Made by a program: the position numbers and the translations under genes | The notes under the pieces: generated by a model | What the model was told of the DNA's origin: nothing | The model's database searches: none | What the model saw: only the letters and a program-made list of their open reading frames with translations | Assembly: GCA_949710005.1 (NCBI GenBank) | Contig: OX453285.1 | Location: forward strand, 7,753,632 to 7,817,631 | DNA: 64,000 nucleotides | Direction: 5' to 3' | DNA from: Ricordea florida | Taxonomy: Eukaryota; Cnidaria; Anthozoa; Corallimorpharia; Ricordeidae | In this document: piece by piece, positions 42,873 through 54,000 of the stretch | Position numbering within the stretch: position 1 is the first letter of the stretch | Layout: each line of letters starts with the position of its first letter

Positions 42873-44179
42873 CCACACTCCCCGCCCCAGTCCCCCACTT
42901 GTCGTTGGAGTGCTATAAGGTGGAATAATTTTAGGCCAAATTTTTTCAATTTAAAAATACCCTCCCTTGTAAATTAAAGATAAAGTTTAAAATGTGCATC
43001 GGTAAATAATTGATAAACATTATTTTTTAATACCAGTTTGCTTACTATTTCATTCTTACAAGTTTGTGGCCGTTACATATTATAAGCGTATTTGTTCTAT
43101 CGTGAGATTACGCTACCTGTGACAGATCTTGATCATCTATTTAGTGGTATCATCACGAGAACGTATCTTCCATACTGGGTTCTCTTACTATGATAAGGGG
43201 ACAGAATCTATTTTTACATCCGGAAACGATTTTAACTGACCAACGGTTACGGATTTGTTGTATCGTCAAATTATGCTACCTATACAGATCATCTATTTAC
43301 TGGTATCACGATACATAGCGTCGCAGGATGGTATTGGTCATACCTTATAGTTTTGTCAATTGAATCTTAAGGTTGTGTCCAAAGACACAACAGCACTAGT
43401 GTTAACTGAAGGCTGTACTCTAGAGAACAAAGCGTTTTTAAATACAACTTGAACTGCAGGACTTGGGGCAAACTGTCTCGTAGTAGGAGTCGGTGCATAC
43501 CTCGGGTGTACACCAATCCTTGGTGTCTTTACAGTCAGTGCCTAGAAGAAAGCAGTATTTTTTCATTATTCCTTAATATTTGTCCACAGGATTTTACACT
43601 CTGCTGACAGTGATAACGAAATGTCATCACATATATAATTATCATCCTTATTATCATCAGCTTTATCATCAGTGTCATCCTCGTGATAATCGTCGTCATT
43701 ACTATCATCATCATCTACACCACGATCAGCGAAGTTGTGTTCTTTTTTTCATTTTATCTCTGTCTGATTTGTAGCAGACGGCAACATGATAGGTAACAAG
43801 GTGAGCCAACACTCAAAATGAATCAATATAGAAATTACTCTTACATTCTTGAGCAAACAGATGATGTAAAAAGCTCAAGTGAGTTTATTTTGTCTGGCAC
43901 TAACTTCTTCAACTGAGGTATGTTAGTAATGATCGTACGACACTCACTGAGGAGGATTACCGCTCAAGTCTGGAGATTGAAATTGTTACATAGTTACATG
44001 TTAATGTCACCAACTTGTAATCATCAGTCATTTTTTCACCAGTTCAGTAGATCTTCATTCTTTCTTTGTCACCTCATTCCAATAGCCAATAATTTGTAAT
44101 TGTTTATAGTAACTTTCTCACAATTCATCTCAGCATATATTACGTCCAAAAAATATAAATGCTCACTGTAATTTTCAAG

Positions 44180-44184
<5 letters not shown>
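42873..44184. other. Intergenic, no gene seen
   Basis: 43160-43225 holds a fragment of the MITE at 44840-45045 (ACTGGGTTCTCTTACTATG, GACAGAATCTATTTTTA). ATC-rich runs lie at 43630-43735. Nothing else is recognised. Confidence 0.3.
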
Positions 44185-44229
<45 letters not shown>

Positions 44230-44275
44230 TCTCTTTCTCTCGCTCTCTCTCTCTCTTTTTCTCTCTTTCACTTCA
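44185..44275. repeat. CT microsatellite
   Basis: About 85 bp of CT dinucleotides with a few interruptions (CTGT, TTTCT). On - it gives a GA tract. Confidence 0.9.
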
Positions 44276-44839
44276 TTTTATTTTATACGTTTTGTGTAGT
44301 TGTTCGATAGTTTGTTCCATTATTGCAGTAAATTAATGATTTCTCAAAGTGAATAAAAATCTGTGGAAGTAGAAGTAGTCAACAGAAATGGCCAACTGAA
44401 TCCTAGCGGGTCGGTTAAAATTTATAACTGGACTCAGTTTGTAAAGGAATTGGTTTTTTTGGCTGTCACAGAACCAAAAAAAGTCAAGTTAAAAGTAGAA
44501 GATATTATTCTTACGCTTCTCAGGCGGTATTCGATAAGCCGGATGGCGGAAGTATCCTTCTGGTAGGATCTGTTAGAGCAAGATTTTAAATCTATGTTAG
44601 CAAGATGCTCAATTAATAGTAATAATAATAATAAAAATAATAATAATGATAGTAATAATTACAATAACGATAACGATAATAATAATGATACACTTTTTGC
44701 TGTTCCTTGTTTACTTGGGAGGCCATTTTGAAATAAGGCATACAAACAAATATTAACGTGCATAACCCATTCACTAACATTTTCATCACACTGTCTGAAA
44801 TCCAGAGAAAATGAGATAAGAGAACGTATCTTCACTACT

Positions 44840-45045
44840 GGGTTCTCTAACTATGATAAGGGAACAGAATCTATTTTTAGATCCGGAAACTATTTTAACT
44901 GACCAATGGCTGATGTCTTTCTCATCACGTGGTTGTAATTTCAATGCGCCACGTGGAAAGCGCTCAGCCATGTAACGAGATATAAATAGATTCCGCGCTA
45001 AAAATAGATTCTGTCTTCTTATCATATCAGACAGGGTTATGCTCT
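44840..45045. mobile_element. Fold-back MITE with AGAATCTATTTTTA arms
   Basis: TATGATAAGGGAACAGAATC and TATTTTTAGATCCGG on the left face TAAAAATAGATTCTGTC and TTATCATA on the right. Fragments of the same family lie at 9488-9560 and 43160-43225. Confidence 0.65.
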
Positions 45046-45300
45046 CTTTCTTCATTTTCTCTTGCTGAAATTCATTAAAAGCATTCCTGGACAGCGTTAA
45101 GTATGGACAGGTGGATGAGAGAAACATTAATGCCTGCGCGTGTACAAACAAAAGTTGACGATTTCCTGTAATAAGTAAAACATACGCCTTAATCAATCAG
45201 AGTTACGATCATGAATACACAAATAGAGTGGGACTCCCATGTCTCTTTGGTATTGAACTGTAAAGTAATGGGGTTAAAAATGCGTCGTGTTAACTAATAG

Positions 45301-45474
45301 GAGGGTCTCAATGGGGTGGTGACTTTTACGGCTAACGGTTAATATTTTTGAATGTTTTACGGCTAACGGTTAATATTTTTACGGCTAACGGCTAAAATTT
45401 TTCAATATTTACGCCTAACGGCTAATTTTTTTGCCCGTTTCACGGCTAACGGTTAACCCCATTGAGACCCTCTA
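45301..45474. mobile_element. MITE with ACGGCTAACGG repeats
   Basis: The ends AGGGTCTCAATGGGGT and ACCCCATTGAGACCCT are exact complements. CTAATA lies at both borders as a probable duplication. The 130-bp interior contains five tandem units of the form TTTACGGCTAACGG(T/C)TAA. Confidence 0.75.
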
Positions 45475-45699
45475 ATAACGTCATTTTACGTATCCTAAAA
45501 TGTGTTACCAGTTTCCTTTTAAGCCGAGGCATTGCAGAAATACAGACGAAGGACAGAATGATGACAAAGGCAACAAATTTAGCATCCATGTTTGTACCTA
45601 AAACTAGTTACAAAGATCAGAATTAGAAGAATGCGAATAAATTAATCAACAGCTCAATTAATATGACGGTGTGGTCAAAGACGCTACATGAACACTTTT

Positions 45700-45945
45700 A
45701 TTTCCTCAATGTTAAATAGATCAGTACGTAAAGCCAATAGTTTTATGAATTTTAGATATCTACAAATTGTTTTTTTTGTATTTGTAAATTTTTTAAATAA
45801 TCTTTTTCTTATTATTATTCACACTTTCATATTGTAAATTGTCATGCCAATCAGCCTTTCGGCTGCTAGATGATATTTTCAATAAATCTTTCTATCTATC
45901 TATCTATCAATCAATCTATCATTCAATCTATCTATCTGCTTGCGC
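45700..45945 (+). repeat. LINE 3' UTR with CTAT tail
   Basis: CCAATCAGCCTTTCGGCTGC, then TTTTCAATAAATCTTTCTATC, leads into CTAT repeats. This is the arrangement of a CR1/L2-type 3' end. No coding part was seen. Confidence 0.45.
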
Positions 45946-46239
45946 GCACAAGAGGTCATTCGAGGTCATGTTCACTGAAAGGTAAAATTCGTTCCCTATT
46001 ATTTGATATACTTGAAACTAGTGATGCTTATTATGATTTAGATGAAATAATTTTTGAAATGAAGAAAAGAACATTTTGACTGTATTTATTAAGTTATTTA
46101 GCTATTTAATTCAATTTTTGTTTAGCTCCTGCTTAGAATCATAGCCCACAAACGTTTCCTCTTCTTTTTTCTCTCACTTTACAAACACTTGAATACAGTT
46201 TTTTTTTTTATAGCAGTCTTCTCTTTTTTCCTATATATT

Positions 46240-46360
46240 TCCTGGCCCGCCTAGACTTCTCTGCTATTTGCGGTGCCAGGAAACCTGTAATACTATTTGT
46301 TTGTATAATACAATAAACTCAAACTCAAACTCAACTCAAACTCAAACTCAACTCAAACAC
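46240..46360 (+). repeat. LINE 3' end with CTCAAA tail
   Basis: CTATTTGCGGTGCCAGGAAAC and TTGTATAATACAATAAACTC are followed by about eight units of CTCAAA/CTCAA. A hexanucleotide tail after AATAAA is typical of several non-LTR clades. Confidence 0.5.
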
Positions 46361-46414
46361 CTGACCATGCCATTGAAACCAGAATTGACAGAAGAAACAG
46401 TTTCTTTGACTATC

Positions 46415-46483
46415 TATCAATCAATCTATCTATCTATATATCAATCAATCTCTCTATCTATCTATCAATCAATCTCTCTATCC

Positions 46484-46562
<79 letters not shown>
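46415..46562. repeat. CTAT/CAAT microsatellite
   Basis: About 145 bp of CTAT units with interspersed CAATCAAT. The open frame across it (YLSIYQSI) is a product of the repeat. Confidence 0.9.
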
Positions 46563-46879
46563 AAGGAGCTAAATAAGTAAAGGTGATTAAATGGATTTGA
46601 GTGCAATTTGGCGTGACTGAACAAAAGTAAATTTTTCAAAGACTGAAAAAATTGCCCGAGCCGGGAGGGTGAGTGCAATTTGTTGTCTTGCGAGTCCTTA
46701 TTCAGATACAAAATTGCACTCGAAATCATTTCATTACTTATCAATGATATACGCTGTATATGTAACAATTTAAAATCCGATAACTCAAATTCCTGCACTC
46801 AATTTCAACTTTCCGCACTGTTTGGGATCAATTGACGAGCTCTCTGCCAATCAGCGCATTTAGGTGCATATATTATTAA

Positions 46880-47133
46880 GGGACGGACTATTAGAAAAGT
46901 GACGGGGGGGGGGGGGGGAGGTGGGGAATTTTCAGCTTGCACCAATTTTTTTTTTTCGCTCATTGCTTGTGCAGGAATTTTTTTTTTCAGGTAAACCCCT
47001 CTGCACGAATTTTTTTTACTACGTGTGAAAAAGTCGCAATTGGACCTTCCTTCTGCATGAATTCTCTTTTTACCTTCTTCTTTGCATGAATTTGGTCCCC
47101 CCCCCCCCCATCACTTTTCTAATGGTCCGTGCC
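46880..47133. mobile_element. MITE family H, copy 4 (TAA duplication)
   Basis: It has the same ends (right end with one change, GTGCC for GTCCC) and interior, slightly shorter. TAA lies at 46877-46879 and 47134-47136. Confidence 0.85.
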
Positions 47134-47139
47134 TAATTT

Positions 47140-48550
47140 TGAAACAAATCTGTAATTCAGGGAAGAAATACTTGTTTCCTTAGCCCAGCTGAATCCTTAA
47201 ATTACCCCTTCAAAACAAGCCAGCACAGGGATGAGGAACTCACTTAAAGAAATAATATAATCCCCACTATGGCAAATCGTAGCCCCAGTGGTGTGTTCTT
47301 CAAGGAAAGTGCACGTGGGGCGCGCGCGTAGCAGGATGGAGGGGAGGGTGGTGGGATCTCCCAACCCAAACGCGCGCGATTGAATTCACTCGATAACGTC
47401 CTGCATACACTCTCGGTCTCCCCACTCTATTTCCCTGCTTTTTTGGTGTCTGCCACGCACGCTAGCAAGACAGGGAAATTCTCTGCACAATATGCGTATC
47501 TTTGCATTGTACTCTGTGTAATAACTGAGCTCACGAAACAATATAGGGGATACCTTTCCTGAGTGCAAGTAAACACAAATTTCTCTAGAAAAATACCATC
47601 CTGTCTAAAAATAATTCTGGATTTGGGAGGCGACATTTTAACGCAGTGATGAAAGTACAACGAAAAATTAAACAAACAATAAATTCAGAGACTCTACTGA
47701 AGAATAATTGATCTGCCTATAGATTCGTTCTTAGCTAGGAAACCAACTTTACAAACCACTAACGGTAACCCCTGTGCAAACTCAATCAGTTACGAAAAAT
47801 AGCTAGAAAATTGTATGGGCATTCACAGATTTTAATTCAAAGTTGACATACCTTTCTCCTTTAATTTGTAGAGTGAAAAACTTTCTCTAATGCATTGGAC
47901 TTAAGGCAAGACTCTGCAGACAGCAATGAGCGCAAAGCCAGCGTCTGCACGATGTATAAGATTGAATTGTTATGCTTGAATAATTATGAAAGAGCGCGCG
48001 CAATTGGTAAGGGGAAAATTATGCCCACATAGAAGATACTACTTGACCGCGCGGATACGAAATTTCTCTCCGAGTTAAATGTTTTTCAATGCGAGAACAG
48101 AAATTTCCTATCTCCAATTGGCCAAGTTATGTTCTGCTTATTGTGTAAAACACCAATGACATAACAAACCATTTCGTTTCAATAAATGTCTACTGTACTT
48201 CTAAGCCGCGATTTACTATGTAATTATGGCAACAGCGTTAATTTCACGCATGATTTTCACGTGTGAAAATATCATGTTTTTCGCGCGAAAACCCAGCTTG
48301 TGTTATTTCACTGGTGTTTATATGTTACAGCCTTAGATTTCCATGTTGTTAATCGAAATTTGTTACCAAAAACATCAGCACCAAATAAAGGAGTGCAACG
48401 TCTTAAGGTTAAAAATGTCTTGCTCGAGTAAAGCCCAAAGCGAAGCAGTTCGTTATTCATAATTAGTAGGAACCATCGCGCATAAATTACGAATCCTACA
48501 ATCTGATTGGCTAACATACTCAAGCTCGCCTTAGAAGACAACGTACGTAA
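47140..48550. other. Intergenic, no gene or repeat recognised
   Basis: Frames of 60-80 codons overlap on both strands at 47380-47675 without a motif. 48245-48290 holds a short palindromic TTTTCACGTGTGAAAA. Confidence 0.3.
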
Positions 48551-48554
48551 TAAG

Positions 48555-48990
48555 CCCGGGAGGGGGGGGGGGGTACTCCCAGGAAAATTGGGTAGGGGTG
48601 TGCGGCCCGCTTCACAAAACCCCTACCCTACTTATGACCAAAATCGAAAAATTTCCCTCCCCTTTTTATGACCTGACCCTTAAATAAATAACCTGTTTCA
48701 GACCTACCTTGATTATCTCCCTAGTTAAGATCAATGTTATAGTCAATGTTCATCTGCTTTTTCTGAGGCATATTACAAGACTGCTTGTGCAACGTTTCGA
48801 GCTCAAGATTCCACACTATTACGCGAGTGAAAAAAAATCGATACTCTATTTATATTACCAAAATGGCATCAAAATGGCTAAAATCGATACCACATTTAAG
48901 ACCAAAACGGCTGAAAAACCATACCCTTTAGGGCCGCACATACTATGGCCCATACAAGGGAGTACCCGGCTCCCCGGGGTAATAAGCTGA
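48555..48990. mobile_element. MITE with GGG/CCC-rich ends
   Basis: AAGCCCGGGAGGGG..GGTACTCCC on the left faces GGGAGTACCCGGCTCCCC at about 48958-48975. The interior has paired blocks: CACAAAACCCCTACCC, ATGACCAAAATCG, and later ACCAAAATGGC and AAAATCGATACC. Confidence 0.6.
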
Positions 48991-49049
48991 AAAATCATCA
49001 AATATTGGTATGAAATCGACCGTATTATGTTGGTTTGTTTCTACTTGAA

Positions 49050-49155
49050 CAATTAGACTACCCGTTCCTGCTTTCTTTGTACGTGTCTTATAATGAGCTC
49101 GGCGCTTAGTGTTTCGTCGTAGACTAAGCTCGAACCCCCAGTCTAATTGTTAATG
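49050..49155. repeat. Short AACAATTAGACT fold-back
   Basis: AACAATTAGACTACCCG at the left and AGTCTAATTGTT at the right are inverted ends about 105 bp apart, the same terminal motif as at 9125, 9402, 18750 and 40248. Confidence 0.6.
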
Positions 49156-49616
49156 ATTATCAGAATTAATTATGAAAGAGAAATAACATGAATAAATTAG
49201 TAAAGGCCCGAATTGAAGATATGATTGAACTGAGATGTTACAGTAGAGAACACTGCCTACAAGCCATTTAACGTATATTTGGTGATTGGAACATTAGAGC
49301 TAAATAACTTCACAGTGTGAACAGTCAACTGTAGCGTCATAAAACGTAAAACTGGTTGTGTGAGTGAAATGCCTAAATGCAATACGCGCCAAACGCTCTT
49401 ACACGATGCGCTTGATCGGAGAACCTAATAAAACTTAGGAAATTGCATCTTCAAATATAACAGCTTCAGACATATAATTAAGCTTTTTGAAAGATCAAAG
49501 ATGCGTGTGGAAAGAAAAGGGGGGTAGGGGTGGGTTGTGACATATCCCCTTAAGGAGGCATGGGTCAGGAGCCTATTGAGCTATCTTTGGAGAATTTCTG
49601 AAATTTTGCAATGAAT

Positions 49617-49728
49617 TAGGCTCGATTTCCAGCCGCTTTTTCGGGAAAATGAGCCCGCGGTCACCCCCGAAAGCACTTCTCTCGGGGAGGAAAGACCGAA
49701 CACGAGAGGACGGCGGAAATCGAGCCTA
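49617..49728. mobile_element. 112-bp MITE with 9-bp duplication
   Basis: The ends TAGGCTCGATTTCC and GGAAATCGAGCCTA are exact inverted repeats. GCAATGAAT is duplicated at 49608-49616 and 49729-49737. Nine bp is typical of Mutator-like elements. Confidence 0.85.
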
Positions 49729-49989
49729 GCAATGAATCTGTAGCGAGCGAACCAAACCGAACATGAACCAGAGTAAAAGAGGATCTTTGAAAGCCAATCA
49801 GGAGCCCTTGGTGATGGGTTACCGGCCAGTGGAGCATAGCTAATACCCTGTCTTAGTAAGCAATAGATGCAGATCCCAAAGGATGATAAATCCCTCCTCT
49901 ATGTACATAATTTTCCATATCCGCGGCAGTCTAGAAAATGGCTGGCGTCACTAGCCACTTTACAAGGCTCCCGAGGCGCATTTCTCGAG

Positions 49990-50377
49990 AGACACGGGTT
50001 GTTTACCATTTACCACAAATTCACGGAAATTTCGGTTTGGAATTTTCGTTCGGAAAGAACGGTACGTGTCGTTTACCATTTGCCCCCAAATTTCCGGATT
50101 GTCGCGCCGCGCTAGACTGGATTCATATTTGTTGTTGTTGTTGAAGCGATTGCGCTCGGAGAGGCCTGAAACTAGTACGAAACTCGAGGAACTTGTAAAT
50201 GGTAAACGAATTTCCATTTGGAACTTCTCTGGCGTCCCAACCGGGAAAACGGGACTACCTTTTCAGAATTTCCGTTTGTCCCGGGAATTTTCCAGTGGGA
50301 CGAACCGAAAAAACGTTTACCATTTAGATCCCACTCGGAATTTCCGGGAATTTGTGGTAAATGGTAAACAACCACGG
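49990..50377. mobile_element. 'TTTACCATTT' MITE, well-preserved copy
   Basis: GTTGTTTACCATTTACCAC at the left and GTGGTAAATGGTAAACAAC at the right are exact complements. TTTACCATTT recurs internally three more times in both orientations, with TTTCCGG/CCGGAATTT blocks. Confidence 0.75.
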
Positions 50378-51085
50378 TGACTCCATGGGTCCGGAGCTCA
50401 ATTTTTAGGTCGACATCAAGCGCATGTTTTTGACGTTTTTTAGCAAACAAACTGTCTTAGCATACAAGTTAACAGAGAATTGTATTGCGTAACCTTGAAT
50501 ATCAAGAATGTTGTGAGCCCTGTTGCCATGATGAATAGCTTCCCGAACCCGATAAGTTGCGGGTTCTTTGATAAACGGGGCCCGTGGTCTTTAAAGGGTG
50601 CGCACGGCCGTTATTGGGAGAACGGATTTCGATGAGTGTTTCAGAAAATTATTTTTTAGAAGCACTGTATAAACTAAATTTGGTATGTTGAACTGGTCCT
50701 CCTAGGATCGCGTGCAAATCTTCGGATGGGGAAGGCTTGGGTCCATCGTGACACCGTTAGTAAAAAGATGTTGTTAAATGACGATGGTGTCTTTTGTCTT
50801 TTTCTTTCATTTACCTCTTTCAAGTACGTTTCTCAACCTCGTTCCTAGGGTCCTCTGAGAGGACCCTGGGAACGAGGTTGGTACGTTTCTGTGAACATTG
50901 TGAGCGCTGGGCAGAGACACTAGCAAAATAGACCAGAGGACACTCTATGTACGTTACACCGCCAACATGTCCAGGATGTACTCTTACGAAAGTTGACCGA
51001 GAGACTGGGTACTGCTATGGCGGCCATGTTGATAAAGTTGCATGTGTGAGAAAGTTTGTAAGAATTGTTTACAAGACAGGACATT
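50378..51085. other. Upstream region of GNL3 gene
   Basis: It contains a perfect-looking hairpin at 50835-50885 (CCTCGTTCCTAGGGTCCTC / GAGGACCCTGGGAACGAGG). The same hairpin family recurs at 54613-54685. The promoter is presumably between 50900 and 51085, but no TATA box is evident. Confidence 0.35.
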
Positions 51086-54000
51086 ATGGTTCGGCCAAGT
51101 TAGTGCTCCATTACGGGTCTCTAACGTTAGAAATCTGTTCGTCTCATTTAGTGTGGGTAGAGCTAACTTCAAGTATGTTTTTATTTCAGAGAAGCAGAGC
51201 AAGCGAATGACTTCACATAAACGATTCAAGATACAGCGCAAGGTTAGTTGAGTGATACTTAGTTGAACCTAAGATCTAATCTCTGTCTCTTACCGCGGAA
51301 TTATATATTTAGGCTAGGAACAAGAACTAGAATAGTAGATATCGACCAGATTTCCGTATTACCCCATACTTCATTATGGTAATGATTTATATACCGCACA
51401 TATCCACTATATAATTGTCCATGGCGGTTTACAATTCTAATTTCTCAAAAACTTAAGAAAATTTCACTTGCAAGACCCTTCAGGCTGAAGCAGCTACATG
51501 TATGGCAGGCATAATAAACAATTATTGCATGATGTTTTTGTGATATCCAGAATAATCAAGGTGAAGGTAAGGGTTATCGGCAAAGCCAAAGGCTGAGGCT
51601 TATAACCCCTACCAAGACATTGGTTATTCTGGATATCACAATACCGAATCGAATAATTGTTTTATTATACATTGAACGAAAAAAATGGTCGCGAGGAACT
51701 TTGACAAGCAAACTTGACATGATTAGCCTTAGAAATCATGCACCGCGGTCATACATGACATGATTACCCGTGACCTTGAGTGTTCTTGACATGATTACTG
51801 TATAATCTGCAGTTATGACATCACAGGTGCTGATTTTGAAAATTCACTCTATGCTTTCGGCCAATCAGAAAACAGATAGTGAGTTCAATGTATAATAATA
51901 AAGGTTAACGCACTCTGAGAGTGAATTATTGGGACTTACTCAAAATTTTCAATATGGCACTCAGCTTGTTATTCAAACTTCTGTAGTTACTAAGACATGG
52001 AAAGACCTAAAACCACCTACAACCACCTTAAAAAATCAAAGTAAGATTTTAGGGGGAGGGGGAGGTTTTGTTCGCTTCTTGTATTTCACGTATGTGACAT
52101 GTTGCTGTCTCGCCTTATTTTAGCTATTTATGCCTTTTTTCATATGGTTTTAGATTGTTTGCAAGTGGCTGTGGATGTTTTTGAATTTGTTGTTGAGTTT
52201 TTTGAGGTGGTTGTAGATGGTTGTAGGTGATGTTAGGTTGTTGTAGGTGGTTTTTGGTTGTTCCATGTTTTTGTAACTACGTTCAAATTTCTTGTTCAGT
52301 GTTAATGAACGAGTACAGGTATTCCGCGACCAGGCATTTTTTTTGGCGAACAGGAAAGGGAAAAAATAAATTACGCCTGATACATTTACTTTGCCGCCCC
52401 TCAGATGCCTACTTGTCAACACTGCTGTTATCTTTCGTTATGTTCTGCTATGTTTATGTCGGCCAGTGAGAATTTACCAGAAATTCACGCAGCTTGTAGA
52501 AAAGCGCAGAGGCAAAGTCATTGTTATTCCTATGAATCTAGTTTAGCCATTGGGGCGATTCCTTTGTTTGCACCGTCTAAAATTACAGAACTGACGTATA
52601 AAATCAGTGGAACTAAAGTGTTGGAATAATCCTTGACTCTGCGGGTGCAAGTCTTTCATTACTTTGCAAAAAGTGCACCTCTAACATTGTTAATTGTTGT
52701 ACTAAATTCCACAAAATTCAAAAGGTTGACATGTAATCGTGTAACCAATCAGAACAGGGCATGAATACTCTTTTGTTGAAACTACCAATCGGCGTATGGG
52801 CAGACGGTTGATGACGTAAATATATCAGGTGCTCTTCCTGCCTTACGCCATACAAAGAACAATAATCCTGATAATTTGTGAGCAGTGAGTGTGTTAACAT
52901 TTTTATTATTCAAACTGAGTACACTGCACAAAGAAACACTGCATTGAAACCACTACATAAGTCATGGTGTAATGACAGTCGCATGTTGAATGTACATCAT
53001 GTGTATTACACCATGATAATGACGTCAAGGAGGTTGTTTTGTCGCAAACCAAGTGTCACTCGGTACAAGTCAGCCAATCAGAAAAGCAGAATTTGTGCAC
53101 TGTATGAAAGTTGAATAATAAATGTTTTTAACTTTCCATGTCAGGTCAGAGAGCATCTAAGAAAGCAAAGGAAAGAGGCCAAGCAGAATGGACCATCACG
53201 AAGTAATGTAGCACATTTTGGTATTAATCTTATTTGGTATTAATCAAAATTAGGAATAAGGGAATGCAAACTTTAGGGACAAACTGCAATGAAACATACT
53301 TGTTGCTGGGTAACTAAACAACTTTGTTGTAGAATAATGCAAAATAGAACATTTGACAAAGATAGTTAGCCATCTTGATCATCATCATCATCTTTTTAAA
53401 GTGATGTTAGTGATGTCACCATAATTATTGTTTTAAAATTTGTCTTGTGTAACCTGTATTACAGGCCTTCTGATATTACGCGATGGTGTGATTTCACACA
53501 ATCGACCTCAAATCGCATCCGATCGCACAATTCACGAAACATCGCATAATTAAAAAAATAACGCACAATGTTCATAAAATAAAGCATGAATCAACAAGTT
53601 TCTTTGGAATTCCTGCAAAAATACGCCATTTTCAAGATGATTTACCTTGGAAAAAGGCTAACAAGACTCTTTGACCTTCGATTTCGTATTCATTCGAAGT
53701 TAAGGCCTTATTTTGAATGTCAAGGACCTGGTACGAGTCTCATTCTTAAAGAGTCGCCTATTGGTGTAACACAAACACGCCCCTTGTTCAGATTAGCCAA
53801 TCTGAATGGCTGTAATTTCTGGCCGTTTACCCGCACGGCGGACTACCCCCACGGGTGATTTTTGCCAAAAGGAAAAAGGGAATCGTCAGAACACGCACTT
53901 GCAGATAACCCGCACACAAAAACAAAAGAAAGTTATGCAAAACAGTTAGAGAACTCACAAAATTTGAAGCGATGGAGCGCTTTGAAAATTGCTCTGAGCC

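Noticed and set aside
46268-46576. ORF with YLSIYQSI repeats
   Set aside because: Translation of CTAT/CAAT microsatellite and a CTCAAA tail.
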